From NCBI GenBank assembly GCA_003993805.1, contig RSEF01000002.1, forward strand, positions 1,439,316 to 1,503,315: a stretch of DNA of 64,000 nt, in the 5' to 3' direction. This stretch comes from Himantopus leucocephalus (taxonomy: Eukaryota; Chordata; Aves; Charadriiformes; Recurvirostridae). The notes under the pieces are model-generated. The model was not told the DNA's origin. It searched no databases and saw only the letters and a list, made by a program, of their open reading frames with translations. Made by a program: the position numbers and the translations under genes. Shown piece by piece: positions 28,401 to 40,900 of this stretch (its first letter is position 1; the number at the start of each line of letters is the position of its first letter).

Positions 28401-31221
28401 TGTGTCAGGAGAGCAGGCAGCAGTAAAGACTCCATAATGCTACTTTTTTGGAGAGATGCTGATATCAACTTGGTGGTACGAGCAAATCAGGGTGAAAGAA
28501 AAAATCTGGCTCCTGACGGATGCTGATTTAGCAGTTGTCTGGGAAATTCCCTTTTGTGTCCCAGTTGGAAGAGAATCATCTTTATTATTTTGTGTCCCAG
28601 AAGTGTCAAAAAAAAAAAGGGTAATAACAGTCCTTTCACTGACATAGTTGGCAGCTGTACAGCTCTCATAGCCATAGAATTGGGATTTCCAGAGAAAGGT
28701 AAGTGCTGACTCTGGAGCTAGGCAGCCTAGGCAGCCTAAATACTTGTGCAAATGGAGCCAGTGGAGTGTAGATGTCTTTAATGGAGGACTGTGATCACAT
28801 CCTGAAAATGCCCACACTATGCATTCACGAAGAGGCAGACAAAGCACACGAGCTCAGTTGGAGACATTTTCATGGTAGATACCTAGAATTAGGGGAGACA
28901 AATGCCACCCACATGGCTTTGTTGTACTTGTGATGAAGAATCGTGCTGTACTAACACATCCATCACTCCAATATATATCTTTTCAGGAAGTGCAATAGGG
29001 TCTTTTACTCTCAGAGGAGAGAATGACTTGAAATGAAATTTGAAGTAAACTGAGGACATTTGTAAGTGTTTTTCTCTTCAGATGCTTTGGATGCCTGCTT
29101 CAAGAGAAAATAATTTTTAAATCATGATCTCTATCTGGACTAAGTTGGTCATTGATGTAAATAGGTTTGCCTCTGCTGATGCTGAATTTCATTCATTGAT
29201 TTGTACAATCGCAGATTGTGTCACATCAACATTCACTGATAAACTTTTCTCTTCTATTGTCTTACTGTGGCCTGGAGGGAAAGAATAAAAGAAAAAGGGA
29301 AATGAAGAGCAGAAACAGGGAAGTGCTATAGAAAGGAGGCTCACATATCCACATGTAGTGAAAATTAAAAAAAGAAAAAAGAAAATCTGTCAAAAGAGAA
29401 TGATGATAACTAGGTGAACACGGAGGAATGCACAGATTGTTTTTTTCCTACGAAAAGGAAAAAATTGATCAGTATTTAGAACCTGCTTTGATTTCACTGA
29501 ATCATGAAATACCCAAATGAAAATTAATGATGTGAACCTTCTGCCTTTGAAACTTGCTCGTTACAGGGTGACACACCATCTTGACTCCTGGCACAGCAGG
29601 TGATTCATGTGGTTGATAAATAACTGCTGATCCTCCCAGTCAAGTTTCTAGGAATTCAGGTCCAGCCTTACAAAGGGATTTAAGTTTCCAGCTCTGCAAG
29701 AGGATATTACAGGCTCTGAGTTTATGTACCAGGAACAAAGCCGAGTAGCTAAGGAGGGAATTTTCAGTAGTTGGCACATGGAGCAAGTGGGTGCTTAGAT
29801 CAGCTGATAACAAATGCTGAAGAGGGGGATGTGTCTGAAGTCTTTTGTCTTTCCTGAATTTAGGAGCGTTAAGTCAGGGATTCAGTCTAAAACCCCTCCC
29901 AGTTCTTGGCCATCATACTCAAGCTGTCGGGTGTCAGTTGTGCTCAGGCATCTCTCTTGCAGAGAAATTCCCAAGTGTCTTTACTCGACTCAACTGCCAC
30001 CTCGTACTTTTTACATTAGCAAAATGGGACAGGTTGTCCTTCTGGCCAGAAAGTGAACTGAGCCCAGGAAGCAGCTCCTGAATATTGGTATAAATCTGTT
30101 TAAGCCAGTGGCATTATTCTTCTAGGAAACCCAGCCCCTGAAATCTAACTTTCTGTATGGACAGAACCGAACAGAATACAGGGGAAAATATTTTCATTCC
30201 AGACATTGGTGCTGGACTCCTTTCCATTTCTGAGGTGCTGGGGCAAGAATACATCGATCCTCTAGCTCTTCCCTGCTGCATGGCTTTGCTCTGCTCCACT
30301 GTGGTGAGCGTCAGTGATGCCTCAGAAGGGTGAAAGTCTATGGGCAGAAAGTAGGAATTGGTGTTGTCTCTGAAACTGTGAGTAATACAGTTTTCCTAGC
30401 GATTGCTGCTTGCCTGCTAAAAGATTTGGCTGGCAGGGTCACAGGATAATTAATAATTCTCAAGAGAAGAATAATTGTAGTTTGCTGAAGTTCCCCTGGT
30501 TCTTCCAATCATTTGGCCACTGGACTGACATACATTCCCTCTGCCCTTCGACTTTGACTGTTCCTTCACCTAAGTGGAAAATTCCCAGAGAAGTCATGTT
30601 AGCCAAGACCAAATTTGCAGTCGCTGACGTTTGTTTCTTGTTCAAATAGTAGAGAGATCCTGAGCAATTTGACATGTGGGAGCACAGAACATAGCCTACC
30701 ACTTAACTAACAAGTACATTTGTTTTCTGACTGAAATGTTAAGGGAGGATTGTGCTACAGCCCTTCAAAACCTGGTTTGTTTCAGACAAAAAAAGAGTTG
30801 GCCCTGGGACCTTGGCAATTAAATATGCAGTACTGTGAGCTTGATTTTTCACTCAACTGTCTCTAGTGTAACTAAATTAGAGAGTTGTTGAGAGTACAAT
30901 GGTTTAAGTCATCTGTGAAGAATCACCCCTCAGCTCAAAATCTACTTTCTCCCTCTTGTTCCCATCAGATATGTTCTTCATTGCCCGTCCTAAACACTTA
31001 CATAAGGTTGGCAGTCATCTCTCTCTATTTCTAGATACATAATTCCAGAAAAAAACCAAACCCCATCTTTGAGTGTGATTTGGCACGTAAGCTAAAACCA
31101 TGCCTAGAAAAGCTGTCTGCACAAACCCCAGCTCATCTGATATGCAGGACGCTGGATTTTGCCTTTTTTTGGTTCATGGTGGTTTATGGGGACTGGGTAT
31201 GCAGGCTTCTGAGCACTTGGC
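25481..31221. other. Intergenic sequence
   Basis: Contains the old CR1 fragment near 26.9-27.1 kb. The open frame at 27087-27503 partly overlaps that repeat and looks non-coding. Confidence 0.6.
26870..27095 (+). mobile_element. Old, diverged CR1 fragment
   Basis: Degraded CR1 landmarks appear in order: AGGGAATAAATTGTTTTCC, GGGCTTTAATTGC, TTGGATGTTAGGAAACC, GGCACTGGAACTGATC and CTTCAAGACAGCCTAGATAA. No clear tail is preserved. Confidence 0.7.
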
Positions 31222-31396
31222 CAAGTTTACAGGCTGCCCAGAGAGGCTGTGGAGTCTCCTTCTCTGGAGATATTCAAAACCCGCCTGGATGCGTTCCTGT
31301 CCAACCTGCTCTGGGTGACCCTTCTTCGGCAGGGGAGTTGGACTAGATGATCTCTGAAGGTTCCTTCCAATCCCTGCCATTCTGTGATTCTCTGTG
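31222..31396 (+). mobile_element. CR1 LINE fragment, 5'-truncated
   Basis: Contains AGGCTGCCCAGAGAGGCTG, TGGAGATATTCAAAACCCG, a GTTGGACTAGATGATCTC stretch and an ATTCTGTGATTCTCTG tail. It lies about 3 kb above the AQP1 promoter. Confidence 0.94.
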
Positions 31397-34300
31397 CTGG
31401 GGTGTTTGCCATCAGCCTAAGTAAGGCGGGATGGAGCTCATTTTGTGGAAAAGTGGCATAAAGAGTTGGGCACCAATTAGATCTGTGTTGTGGAGGACGT
31501 TTCTGAAGATGCCCAACTGGTATGTTGCTGCTCTACTCATGCCTTCTCTCTCCGCTTTCCTCATTATGTTTATACCGTTAATTAATTGTCCATTCTGCCA
31601 ATTCCCTCTGCCTGTGTAGAATATTTGTTCTTTTGCTGCTGTCTCCTTCTGTTTCCCCACTTGGTGGTTCTACACACAGGACAAGGCTGTCTCTGCTGCC
31701 TCTCTCTGAGCAGCACTGAAGTCATGGGGACCCTGGGCACCATCACCATGCCAGCAATTAGTAAGAGCACAGCAGTGATGGTCATGATTTTGTTCATATT
31801 AGACTGTAGATGGGTAAGATTGGCTAACAGCTCCACACATTTCTTTTAGATGTGTATTTTTCCTGTTTATATGTAATGTTTTTTGTCTTTAGTGTATTTC
31901 AGATGTTTTTTTCATTTTTTCTTTCTGTCTGCATGATAATTTTATTGATTTATACCCTTCTGGTGGCATCTTGTTCCAAAATAACAAATGGCAGTTGGGC
32001 AGTAGTTATGAAGAGACAAAAAGAGAGTCTCAGGATGAAAATCTAAGTGTATTTACTAACTCTCAAGGAGGGTGACCAATCTGCTGCTCTCAAGGCACAT
32101 TTAACTTGTGTGTTGTTCACATATGCCAAGGCAATCCCACTGGTCACGTTAAAGGTCTTGCTTGCCTGGTATCCCGTCTCTGGCATAGGCCACTTGGGGG
32201 TACCAAGGGGAGACTGTAGAAATCAGGGAAGAATTTTTGCAATACTTCTCCAGCCTATTTTCCTGGCTTCTAGAAATTTTCCTTTGAGGGATTTCTTCTC
32301 ACCTTATCAGTACTGGTACAGAGGTTGTTTGGTCATCCAGATCCTAATTGTAGGAAAAAGTGAGTAAAGAGGGAATTTCCTGTGGACACAGCTGAATATC
32401 TAGGCAGCTCCATCCCACAGGTGCCAATTTGGGACACACGGAAACTCTTGTAAACTATTCATAGAGCTCTGCTTCCCCTCGTTCCCCGAGGTGTGTGATG
32501 TATGCCCTGTGTCATGGGCATCTGCTTGGTAGGACCAGAGAAGCTGGTCACTTATGGTCTTCAAGTCTCAGAGACTGTTTTCAGTAAATAAAAAGTTTCA
32601 CTGAACATATATGAAGAATACAGCCAGCATCAACTGTATCTTCTATTAAAATTCCACCACACATCATGTTTGGCTAAATTTGATTTTTCATTTGTCTATC
32701 ACGTGGTTCCTCACTGAAGTCCCACTGTAATTAGAAGGGTAAAACCAATAATTAATTTGTTCCCATTTCTTTGCTTTTTCCTGTTTTCACTGGTACAGTT
32801 CTGTTGTGTAAGTGTACTACAAAACAGAAGGAAATAAAATTGGTTATATGGAAAATCAAGAACATCTGATGTCTAGAAAGAATAAGAACTTGGGGATGAC
32901 AGGCTGCCGACATCTGGATTATTATTTAAACAGTCTTCAGCTTTGAGTCTGAATCATCTTTTGAAAACTGAATATATTTTAAAAACCCTTCTTGACTGTC
33001 TAATGCTACCCAGGTGTGTATTTTATTTTATCTTCATAGTGACATATTGTCCAAGTGAAAAAATCTTGAATTAATTTAAGTACAATTTAGAAGTTGACAC
33101 CAGTGCACTAAAGTAAGAAGAGGAAGAAAAAAAAAAAAGAGGGGGCAGAGAAGTAGGCTGATTTTAAATACCCGTCTTTCAAGACTTGTGCCTGGGGAGG
33201 TAGTTTCTGATCCAGGATCAGATTTTGCATAGTTTGAAGTCAGAGCAAACCCCCTGATTTAAAGATGAAGGTACCACCAGCCGTTAAAGCAGGCAGAGAC
33301 CTGATAACACAGGGGTTAACGTGAGGCATGTATACAACTCCTGCAGCGATAAAACCAGAGGCTGTTAGACCTTTTGCTCCGAAAGACACTCTGGCACTGC
33401 CGGGAGTTTCATTTTGTCTGCAAAATCAAGCATGTAATTTCCCTTCTCCCTCGCTCTCCCCTTCTGTCTCGGTCTCCGTCCCCGGCCAGTGCTGTGGCTC
33501 AGCGGCAGCAGCCAGTCTCCCTGGTGACCGCCAGGACTGCTGACCTTCAGCAGAGCAGTGTGAGATACGCTGTCACTGCAGGACATGGGTTAGGTAGCTC
33601 CCAAATTGGCTTTTTTTCCTGCTGGTTAGAAGGAACGCAGGAGAGCAAGCCTGGGGAAACCCTGAGACACCTCTGTGCTTGAAAGAAAAAAAAGTGAAGA
33701 AATGAAGTAAATTTAAAAAAATAAAAAAGCCCCACCAAACACAAACAACCCCAAACCATCTGCCCCTCAGCATCCAAATTACATCCATATAAAGTTTCCA
33801 GCTTACTTGCAGGGTTATGTTAGATTTACACGGCGGTCACAGAGATTAAAATCGATCCCTACCCATTCACCGGTTAACACCAGCTTGCGCGAGCCTGTGT
33901 AAATACGTGTGTTTGTCTGTACAGCCATCAGGTTTGGCATCAGAAACAAGTCCAAGTCTCCACAGAGCCAGCAGAAAAGATATTTCTACCTGTTTTCAAA
34001 TGAAATAGAGGTACTTAAGTCTCTAGATTATGGATCTAGTTGTTAGTTTTATTTACTACTTTCGGATGTCATCTGCCGCCGGTGAAGTTGAGTGTGAATA
34101 ACTCACCAGTCTGCACAGATAACTTTGCTTTTTGTTTCAGTCCAGCTTGAGACAGAAATCCCGTAAAAGCTCTCACTCCGATCCGTGTGCTGAATGATGA
34201 TACAGGAGTTAAAGAAGTGGCGGTAAAATTCCTGATGCACTCATAAAGACTTTTCCAAGGATTTTAAAAAGCCTCTTGAAAACAGCAGCAGAGATCGAAC

Positions 34301-34417
34301 GCTGTTAAGGGAGGGGAAAAAAAAAAAAAGGAAGAAAAAACTTTGGCAGGCATACAGTATCTTACATCAATCTAGCAGTCAGCATCTATGTAGACGTTCT
34401 TTCCTCCTTTTGTGCAA
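31397..34417. other. Upstream flank of AQP1
   Basis: Two overlapping minus-strand frames (31412-31660 and 31582-31836) have no recognised domain. A somewhat GC-richer patch lies at 33.40-33.56 kb. Likely holds AQP1 regulatory sequence, but I can only point to short motifs. Confidence 0.5.
34117..34123 (+). promoter_or_regulatory. GATA-factor motif upstream of AQP1
   Basis: An AGATAAC match to the WGATAR consensus lies about 360 bases above the predicted transcription start. It could bind GATA1 in red cells, but the motif is short and common, so this is only a candidate. Confidence 0.25.
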
Positions 34418-34487
34418 CACCCCTTCCCTCCTACAGACCACCCAAAGCCCTATAAATAATCCAAGGACTGTATTTTTTCTCCAGATT
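34418..34487 (+). promoter_or_regulatory. AQP1: AQP1 core promoter: CACCC boxes, TATA box and initiator
   Basis: A TATA box, TATAAATA, lies at 34451-34458. An initiator match (CCAGATT, fitting YYANWYY) lies at 34481-34487, which puts the likely transcription start at A34483, 32 bases below the TATA box and 93 bases above the ATG. Two CACCC-type motifs lie just upstream, CACCCC at 34418-34423 and CCACCC at 34438-34443. CACCC boxes bind KLF-family factors, and human AQP1 is known to depend on KLF1 in red cells, so this layout suits erythroid expression. The start site is inferred, not measured. Confidence 0.75.
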
Positions 34488-34575
34488 TCTGTTCAGACCT
34501 CAAAGGAAAAATATCAGGCAAAGGAAGGGAGAGAGGAGAAGGGAAAGTGAGGGGGGAGAGAGAGAGAGAAGAAAG
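34483..34575 (+). other. AQP1: AQP1 5' untranslated region (predicted)
   Basis: This is the span from the predicted initiator to the ATG, about 93 bases. Its last two thirds form an almost pure purine run rich in GA. It holds no upstream ATG. The 5' boundary depends on the inferred start site. Confidence 0.6.
34520..34575 (+). repeat. Polypurine GA-rich tract in the AQP1 5' UTR
   Basis: All bases here are A or G except one T at 34548, and the tract ends in a short GA microsatellite next to the start codon. Such tracts can form triplex DNA and are length-variable. Confidence 0.9.
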
Positions 34576-34965
34576 ATGGCTAGTGAATTCAAAAAGAAAA
34601 TGTTCTGGAGGGCAGTGGTGGCTGAGTTCCTTGCCATGAGCCTTTTTATTTTTATCAGCATAGGCTCAGCTCTGGGTTTTAGCTTCCCAGTGGTGGGCAA
34701 CAAAACGTCAACGAGGTCTCAGGACAACGTGAAGGTTTCGCTGGCTTTTGGGTTATCCATCGCTACCATGGCACAAAGCGTGGGCCACATCAGCGGTGCT
34801 CACCTGAACCCGGCTGTGACCCTGGGCCTCCTGCTGAGCTGCCAGATCAGCATCTTCAAGGCGCTCATGTACATCATTGCCCAGTGCCTGGGGGCAGTGG
34901 TGGCCACAGCTATTCTGTCGGGAGTCACCTCCTCTCTCCCAAACAACCTCCTGGGGCTCAACTCG
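34576..34965 (+). CDS. AQP1: AQP1 coding exon 1 (residues 1-130)
   Basis: The exon encodes the cytoplasmic N-terminus (MASEFKKK), transmembrane helices 1-3 and the first re-entrant half-helix. It carries the NPA motif at 78-80, F58 of the selectivity filter and the N42 glycosylation sequon. The start ATG has a good Kozak context (A at -3, G at +4), is the first ATG after the predicted transcription start, and gives the N-terminus expected for AQP1. The exon ends after the LLGLNS codons at a consensus GTAAGT donor, phase 0. Reading on into the intron meets a stop after five more codons. Confidence 0.98.
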
Positions 34966-37900
34966 GTAAGTACAAACTTTTAATCCCTCCTTCTTTTTTT
35001 TTTTTTTTTTTTTTTTTTGAGTAGAAATATAACACCGTGTAATCTACTAAAGATGTGCGTGTATGTGTGGTGGTGGGGCTGATGGTGGTGGTGATGGTGA
35101 CCTCAGGCAGTCAAATGCTTATTGTAACAGGGGATCCAGCCCTGACTGATGCCAGGGTGGACCTATGCCATAGGGACAGTCCTTCCTCCCCACCCCTATT
35201 TCAGAGCTTTAAGACATTATGGTCGTGATCAGTTTTGCTTATGTTCAGTTTTGTACATCCAAGTGGCCGAAAGGTGCCTTTTTGACACCAATGTAACACT
35301 GAAATCACTGACAGTTGCATGACTGAGTGGTTCTGAATGTCTCAGGCAACATGCTGATTAATGTGGATATACCAAAGTTGTTTTCGCATCTGAGAATGTG
35401 GTTCTTTTTCAATACCTAATTAATGGTTTGTGTAACCTGATGATGACTTCAGTGAAAACCTATGGAAACAGCGAGAGAGAGGTGTAGCAAGAGAACGCCC
35501 ATCACCAAAAGTGTGAGCATCACCTGTTGCATTAGGCAAGGGGCTCAGATCCTGCCTGACACAGAATCCCAGCTGTAATTTCTGTGAGTTCCTCCTTTTC
35601 CTGTGCAAAAATGGGAAAACCCCTGAATTCTCAGATGTAGACTGCAGAAAGATGTGAGGCAGCTACATGCAGCAGGGGTGCAGGTTTCAGCCCTCTCCCA
35701 GTCAGGTGCTCATAGCTATTAACCATCACGCTGCATAAAAACTGTCTGGCCACAACTCCTCCTCCTCCTCAAAATGTTGTCATTTTACTGTTGTCGTTGT
35801 CCCATAACAGGAGAAAAAAAGGTAGATACACTTTTAAACTTGAAATCATCCCACTCTCAGAGGCAGTGCTACAGCCACAGCAGTACACAGAGTACTATAA
35901 ATGGAAATTGCCTTCTAGTCACTTATTTCACCTGACTCTGTTAAGAACAAGTATTTCACATCTTTTCCATGCCCCCTTTCCTGCAGAATATTCTTGACTG
36001 CAGTTTCAAACTCGAGGTAATTTGAAATCTTATTCTTATTTGAAGTCACACACATATTTGTGATGTAAAGCTGCAAATATAATATCTTTTCGGGGAATAA
36101 AGGATCAAAAAAAAATTAAAATAACAAATAAAGTAAATGTTTTTGCATGTTGTGGCATTACAGTGAATTCAGAAAATGAGGCAGTTTTTGAAAACATAAT
36201 AAAATCTGATATTAAGAAGGTGATTCCTGAGCAGCTCAGTATCATCCACCCCTGTGTTACTCCAGGTTGGGTGCTTACCTCTCTCAAGCCTGATGCTCAC
36301 AGGTATTCATTCCATCATGCCACAGTTTTGGAAATTTTGATGGGTTAACCCAAGACATTTTGGGGAAGAAGAGTGAATCATTTTATTAACTCCAGAAGGC
36401 TCTGGCTGTGTGTGTGATACGTGATCTTTTCCTCTGAAACCACTGGCAGAGGGAACTGCTCAACCGCATGGGACAGGGTATCCGCCCAAGTGGTTTCCTC
36501 GAGAGGTCCAACTGCCATTAAACACGGGAGGTCTGGTTTCAGTAGCACTCGCGTTTGGTCTTCCCCTTTTACTTGCCACAAAATGCTGATGGCTGTCTCC
36601 TTCCTCTATCTAAAAGCCCTGAAACTGGTCATTTGTACAGGGGGAGTAGATGATAACCCCAAACGTTTCTTGCTCCTCAGCCAGTAACTCTCCAAGTGAC
36701 AAAGACATAATTCAGAGCTCTGCACAAGGACATCTCAGAAGAGAAGAGCCTGTGGGGACAGATGGAAAGATCAGGAAAGGGGATCAGGGTCAGGGCAGTC
36801 ACTGATTTTAGTAAGCTTAGGAGACTGCTTCATGAATCTCATGTTAGGGTGGGAGCCTTGTTCCCCCGTGAGGAACACCTCTGGAATACAATCAAATATG
36901 TTGTTTCCAAGGCCATAAAATACACTGCAGGCAAAACCAGATAGTGTAAGTCTCCATCATACCAATTTTAGAAACCTGGCAGCAGTTTCTGTGTGTGAAT
37001 TAATGGATAAAATAGTTCCTAAAAGACCCTGTCTCAGTGCTTCTCATTGTCAAATACTCAGAATTTTGATTTTTTATTTTCTCTTTCACTTCCATTTATA
37101 AATGTTCTGGCCAGAGGAGCAGTGGGGAGACCTCCCTGGGGATGGGGAGGGCAGCAGCTGTTCTCCTCCCTTGCAAGAAAGAACTAGAGAGGAAAGCAAA
37201 TCCATTCATTTCTCACTGACAAGCTTGGACTGTCTGGGGAGGGTTGAGGGGGGAGCTGGGTCTGAGCCCAGCGCAGGGGAGAACGGCAGAACGGCTCTCC
37301 TTGTGCAGAGCCCATCGCAATGGGGCATACCCTGAAACCACAGCCCAACACCAAGAGCACACTGCCTCCTTCAGCATATAGATAATAAGGAGAAAGGACA
37401 GACATTTGCTTTGATGTCATGGTTTTCAACCTGGGGACAATGGGGAGGGACAGGGCCGGCATCCCTGCCAGCTGCTTTGTCTTCCTGCCCTTCCTGTGGA
37501 AAATGAGGTGTAGATTCACTGTCGAGAAAAAGAATAGAGAGAAAGGGAGTGCTGTTTGTTTGACAAGGTTGGGAAGAGGGCTTGGACGTGTATGACTGTG
37601 TCCTGTGTTCTGACCCTGCTTTGCTCTCGGAGGGGTGTTTTTTACAGGAAAAATGTGGTGGGAGCAGTTTAATGGAGTCAGTGGCTATCCAGTGTCCCCA
37701 GCGGATACTGGGTGGGATTGTGTGCCTCAGCTTAGATTTATCCTGCCCAGCTGTAGGTCCTGCACTGAGGGGCCAACTGAGGAACTCTTTTCCATAGGCT
37801 ACTCTCTAGTTCACAGAGAAGGAGAGACAAAGAGAGGTATTTCAAGCTTCAGATGCATTGAGTTTTCCTCCAGAGACATCCAGCTCTTCTCTGGCATGAT

Positions 37901-40900
37901 GAGGCTCTAGGCTTGGGAGCCTCTGTTAAGTATCTAAAATGAAGTGGGATGTATCTGTGCCTTTCTCATTGCTCAAAGGGAAAAAAGCAAAAAAACCAAG
38001 CAAATGAAGCACAAAAAAACAGCCATGGAAGGTGCAAGGTTGAAGAGAAGGAAGGGAGAATGAAAAAGCAGGACGCTCCTTTAACATGTTCAATATTAAG
38101 GTCCGTTTTGTACTAAGACAAGCAAAACAGTGACATATGAAGAGTTTGATCCAAACTTCACTGAAGTCAATGGAAATATTTTTAGTTACTTTGGCTGGTT
38201 CCGAATAAGACATTCTGGACAATATTCAGAGAGGTATTTAGATTACTGAATCCTTTTAAGACACTTATCTTCCCATATATTTAGTAGTGGTGTGGGTGCC
38301 AATGTAAAAATGTCAAGAATTGGGAAAGCTGAAAGAGGAATATGCAGTGTGTTTATTGTTCTAAAAATTTAAATATTTTTCCTTGCATCATCTCGTATCT
38401 TTTTTTGGCAATTGGATTACTACATGTTACAAATTTCCATTAGGTATAACTGTAAGAATAGAGAACACTTAATCCAAAATGCACTCATCTGCCAGCATAG
38501 CTGGCTATTGTCTAGTCAGGACAGATCTGGAGTTTGGATAATGGAAGAAACTATTCATCAAGGGCAGCTAATGACCAACAAAGAGCTCAAGCAGGAAAGG
38601 CGGGTGAGAGGAGGCTTCTGTACTGTAAGGTATCACAATATTTGCGGTTCAGCGATGATTATCTTGAGCACTTTTATCAAGCCTTTAAAAACATGCTGAG
38701 AAAATTTCTTTAGCTCATTTTTTGTTTGGGTTTTGGGGGGGGGAGTTGAAAAAGATCAGTTTGTGAAAAATGTAGACACTGCTTTACAATTTCATAATTT
38801 CTGTATTTTGGCATACTGATTAGAGTGCCAGGAAATGTGCCCTCTAAGTCTCGGGGCTACAATTTGAAAGCTATTTGAAAACTCTGCCTTGAAGTTTATG
38901 ATGAAAGATATTACTTTAAAAGTTATAAGTGGATCAAAAATTGTAGGCAATGAAAACAGACCTGAAGGTAGTGTTGCTCAGGGTAGATAAAGAGAAAAGG
39001 AAAATAACCAAGAATAACAAATAGAAGGACTTGTTTTTAAAAAAAACACTCAGTGGACTGATAAATGTTGTTAGTGCAACTGAGGAACTTTCTGGAAAAG
39101 CCAGAAGAGGTCTGTGGTCACTGGATTCAGAGATCTGGAGCGTTGTCTTAAGACAGGTTAATAGTCATATAGATACCACTCCTGGAGCATGGAAAGTCAC
39201 TTGTTTCTGGAACAGCCTTTGGATTTCCAGTGCGATTGGTTGTGTCTATGCCACTACTGCTCAGCAGAGCGTCCCCAGAGTTGGATCAGCTGTGGTAGAA
39301 GAATTGGTGCGCATAAGGCTGCAATGCCCTTTGGTGATAAACACACAGTGGCCAACTCCAAATCCTTTCTCAAAGACAGGGAGAAAGAAACCCTTTGCTG
39401 TCCTGGATTCTTCATACCAGGGAAGCATCTGCTACTTTGACACATCTTCCACCTTCACCAAAGTCACACTACAGAATAAGTCCCCTTTCCATAAGGTATC
39501 CCACTTACCAGGATTGTGGTCCAGCTCCAGCCTTATTCTGCTACTCAGGAAAGCTGAAGACTGGACAATCTCTTGTTTCCAGAGACTGGAGCTCAGGATG
39601 GGTCATACAATGTGCTTCTGCAGATGTATCATCCTAACTCTAGGACACCAATGCTGGTGATTTTTTCTCCCGACAAATTTCCAAGGCACAGAGACCTCTA
39701 GTGCAAACATATAATTGCCCCTGCACTGGGAGTTCCCTTTCATAAAGTTGAGACCTGCCACACCATTTGATGGTGTGTGTGGGTCAGTACTGATGTTTTT
39801 ATCCTGGTATTCCTCACTGAATCTTTCCCATCCTTTAGAAAGTTGCCTCAGAGGGGATCACAGATGGGAATCACCAGATTCCCCACATTTGGTCCAGACC
39901 AGTGCACCAGTGGTGGCCCTCTGACCATGGGGAGCAGGACTTGCTCGGTTGGCCTTGATGACTCAGTGTTTACCTAGTGATTTCCCTCTCTCTTTCTGCC
40001 CGCGCCCTATGAGTCTGTTCTCCTCCAACCTCAAATTAAACAAAGTCGGGTTGAGTTGGAAGAACTTCCAAAATAAACTGAGAGCTTGACAGTGTGAGTG
40101 GACAATTGAGTAAGTGATGCTGCTTTTCCTCTGAGTCAGTATGGAAAATTGCAGTTCCAGAGGTGCCGCTGGATGGACGAGACATGCAGCTGACTTCCTG
40201 ACCTCTAGCGCTTGTTAAAAACCCTTGGATGCCTTTTGTCAACGCAGATTATATACTGCGCCTTTCTTAGGTTTCAGTACAGTGAGCTTCATTCTCCTTG
40301 TCACTGCCCTCTGCCCTCCCTGTTTTCGATTCAGTGTAGGCTTCTCCTGCCAACCTTGCCCGTGCTGGGACATCTGTGTGCTGAAGCACTCGAGCTTCTA
40401 CAAGGGACCAGAAGTCACTGCATTTTTAGAGTGAGCAAAATGGTTCCTGTACATGAGATTAATCCGGGATTTTTATTTCTTAACAAAGAGCGCCACAACA
40501 ATAGCTCATTATTCAATTTCAGTTCTGCAGCAGCAGTCTTTTATGGCATGCCAGCATTGTATTGAATCACACCAGGCCGGGGAGGTGGAACACAGGAAAG
40601 GCACCTGCTCAAAACTGGCCATAGTCTTGGCCGCTTTCTAATGTGTTCACACAGTGACAGCAGAAACATCTGGGCTGAGATGTAAACCTGATAGTTATCG
40701 CCCATCCTCCAGAACATTTGGGGATAACAGGGCTTATAGCTCTAATCCTTATCTCAGGTCTCAGAAGTTATTTCTTATTTCCATTTCTACGAAGATTTGC
40801 TGTGCACTTCAATAATTATATAGCCATATCCTGAGCTTCTGGCAGAGAGCACGCAGGGATGCAGCAGCGTGGCCATTTCTGGCACAAGGCAAAGCCCTCA

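Noticed and set aside
33485..33545. Possible CTCF or RFX site in the GC-richer patch above AQP1
   Set aside because: The match to either consensus is only partial.
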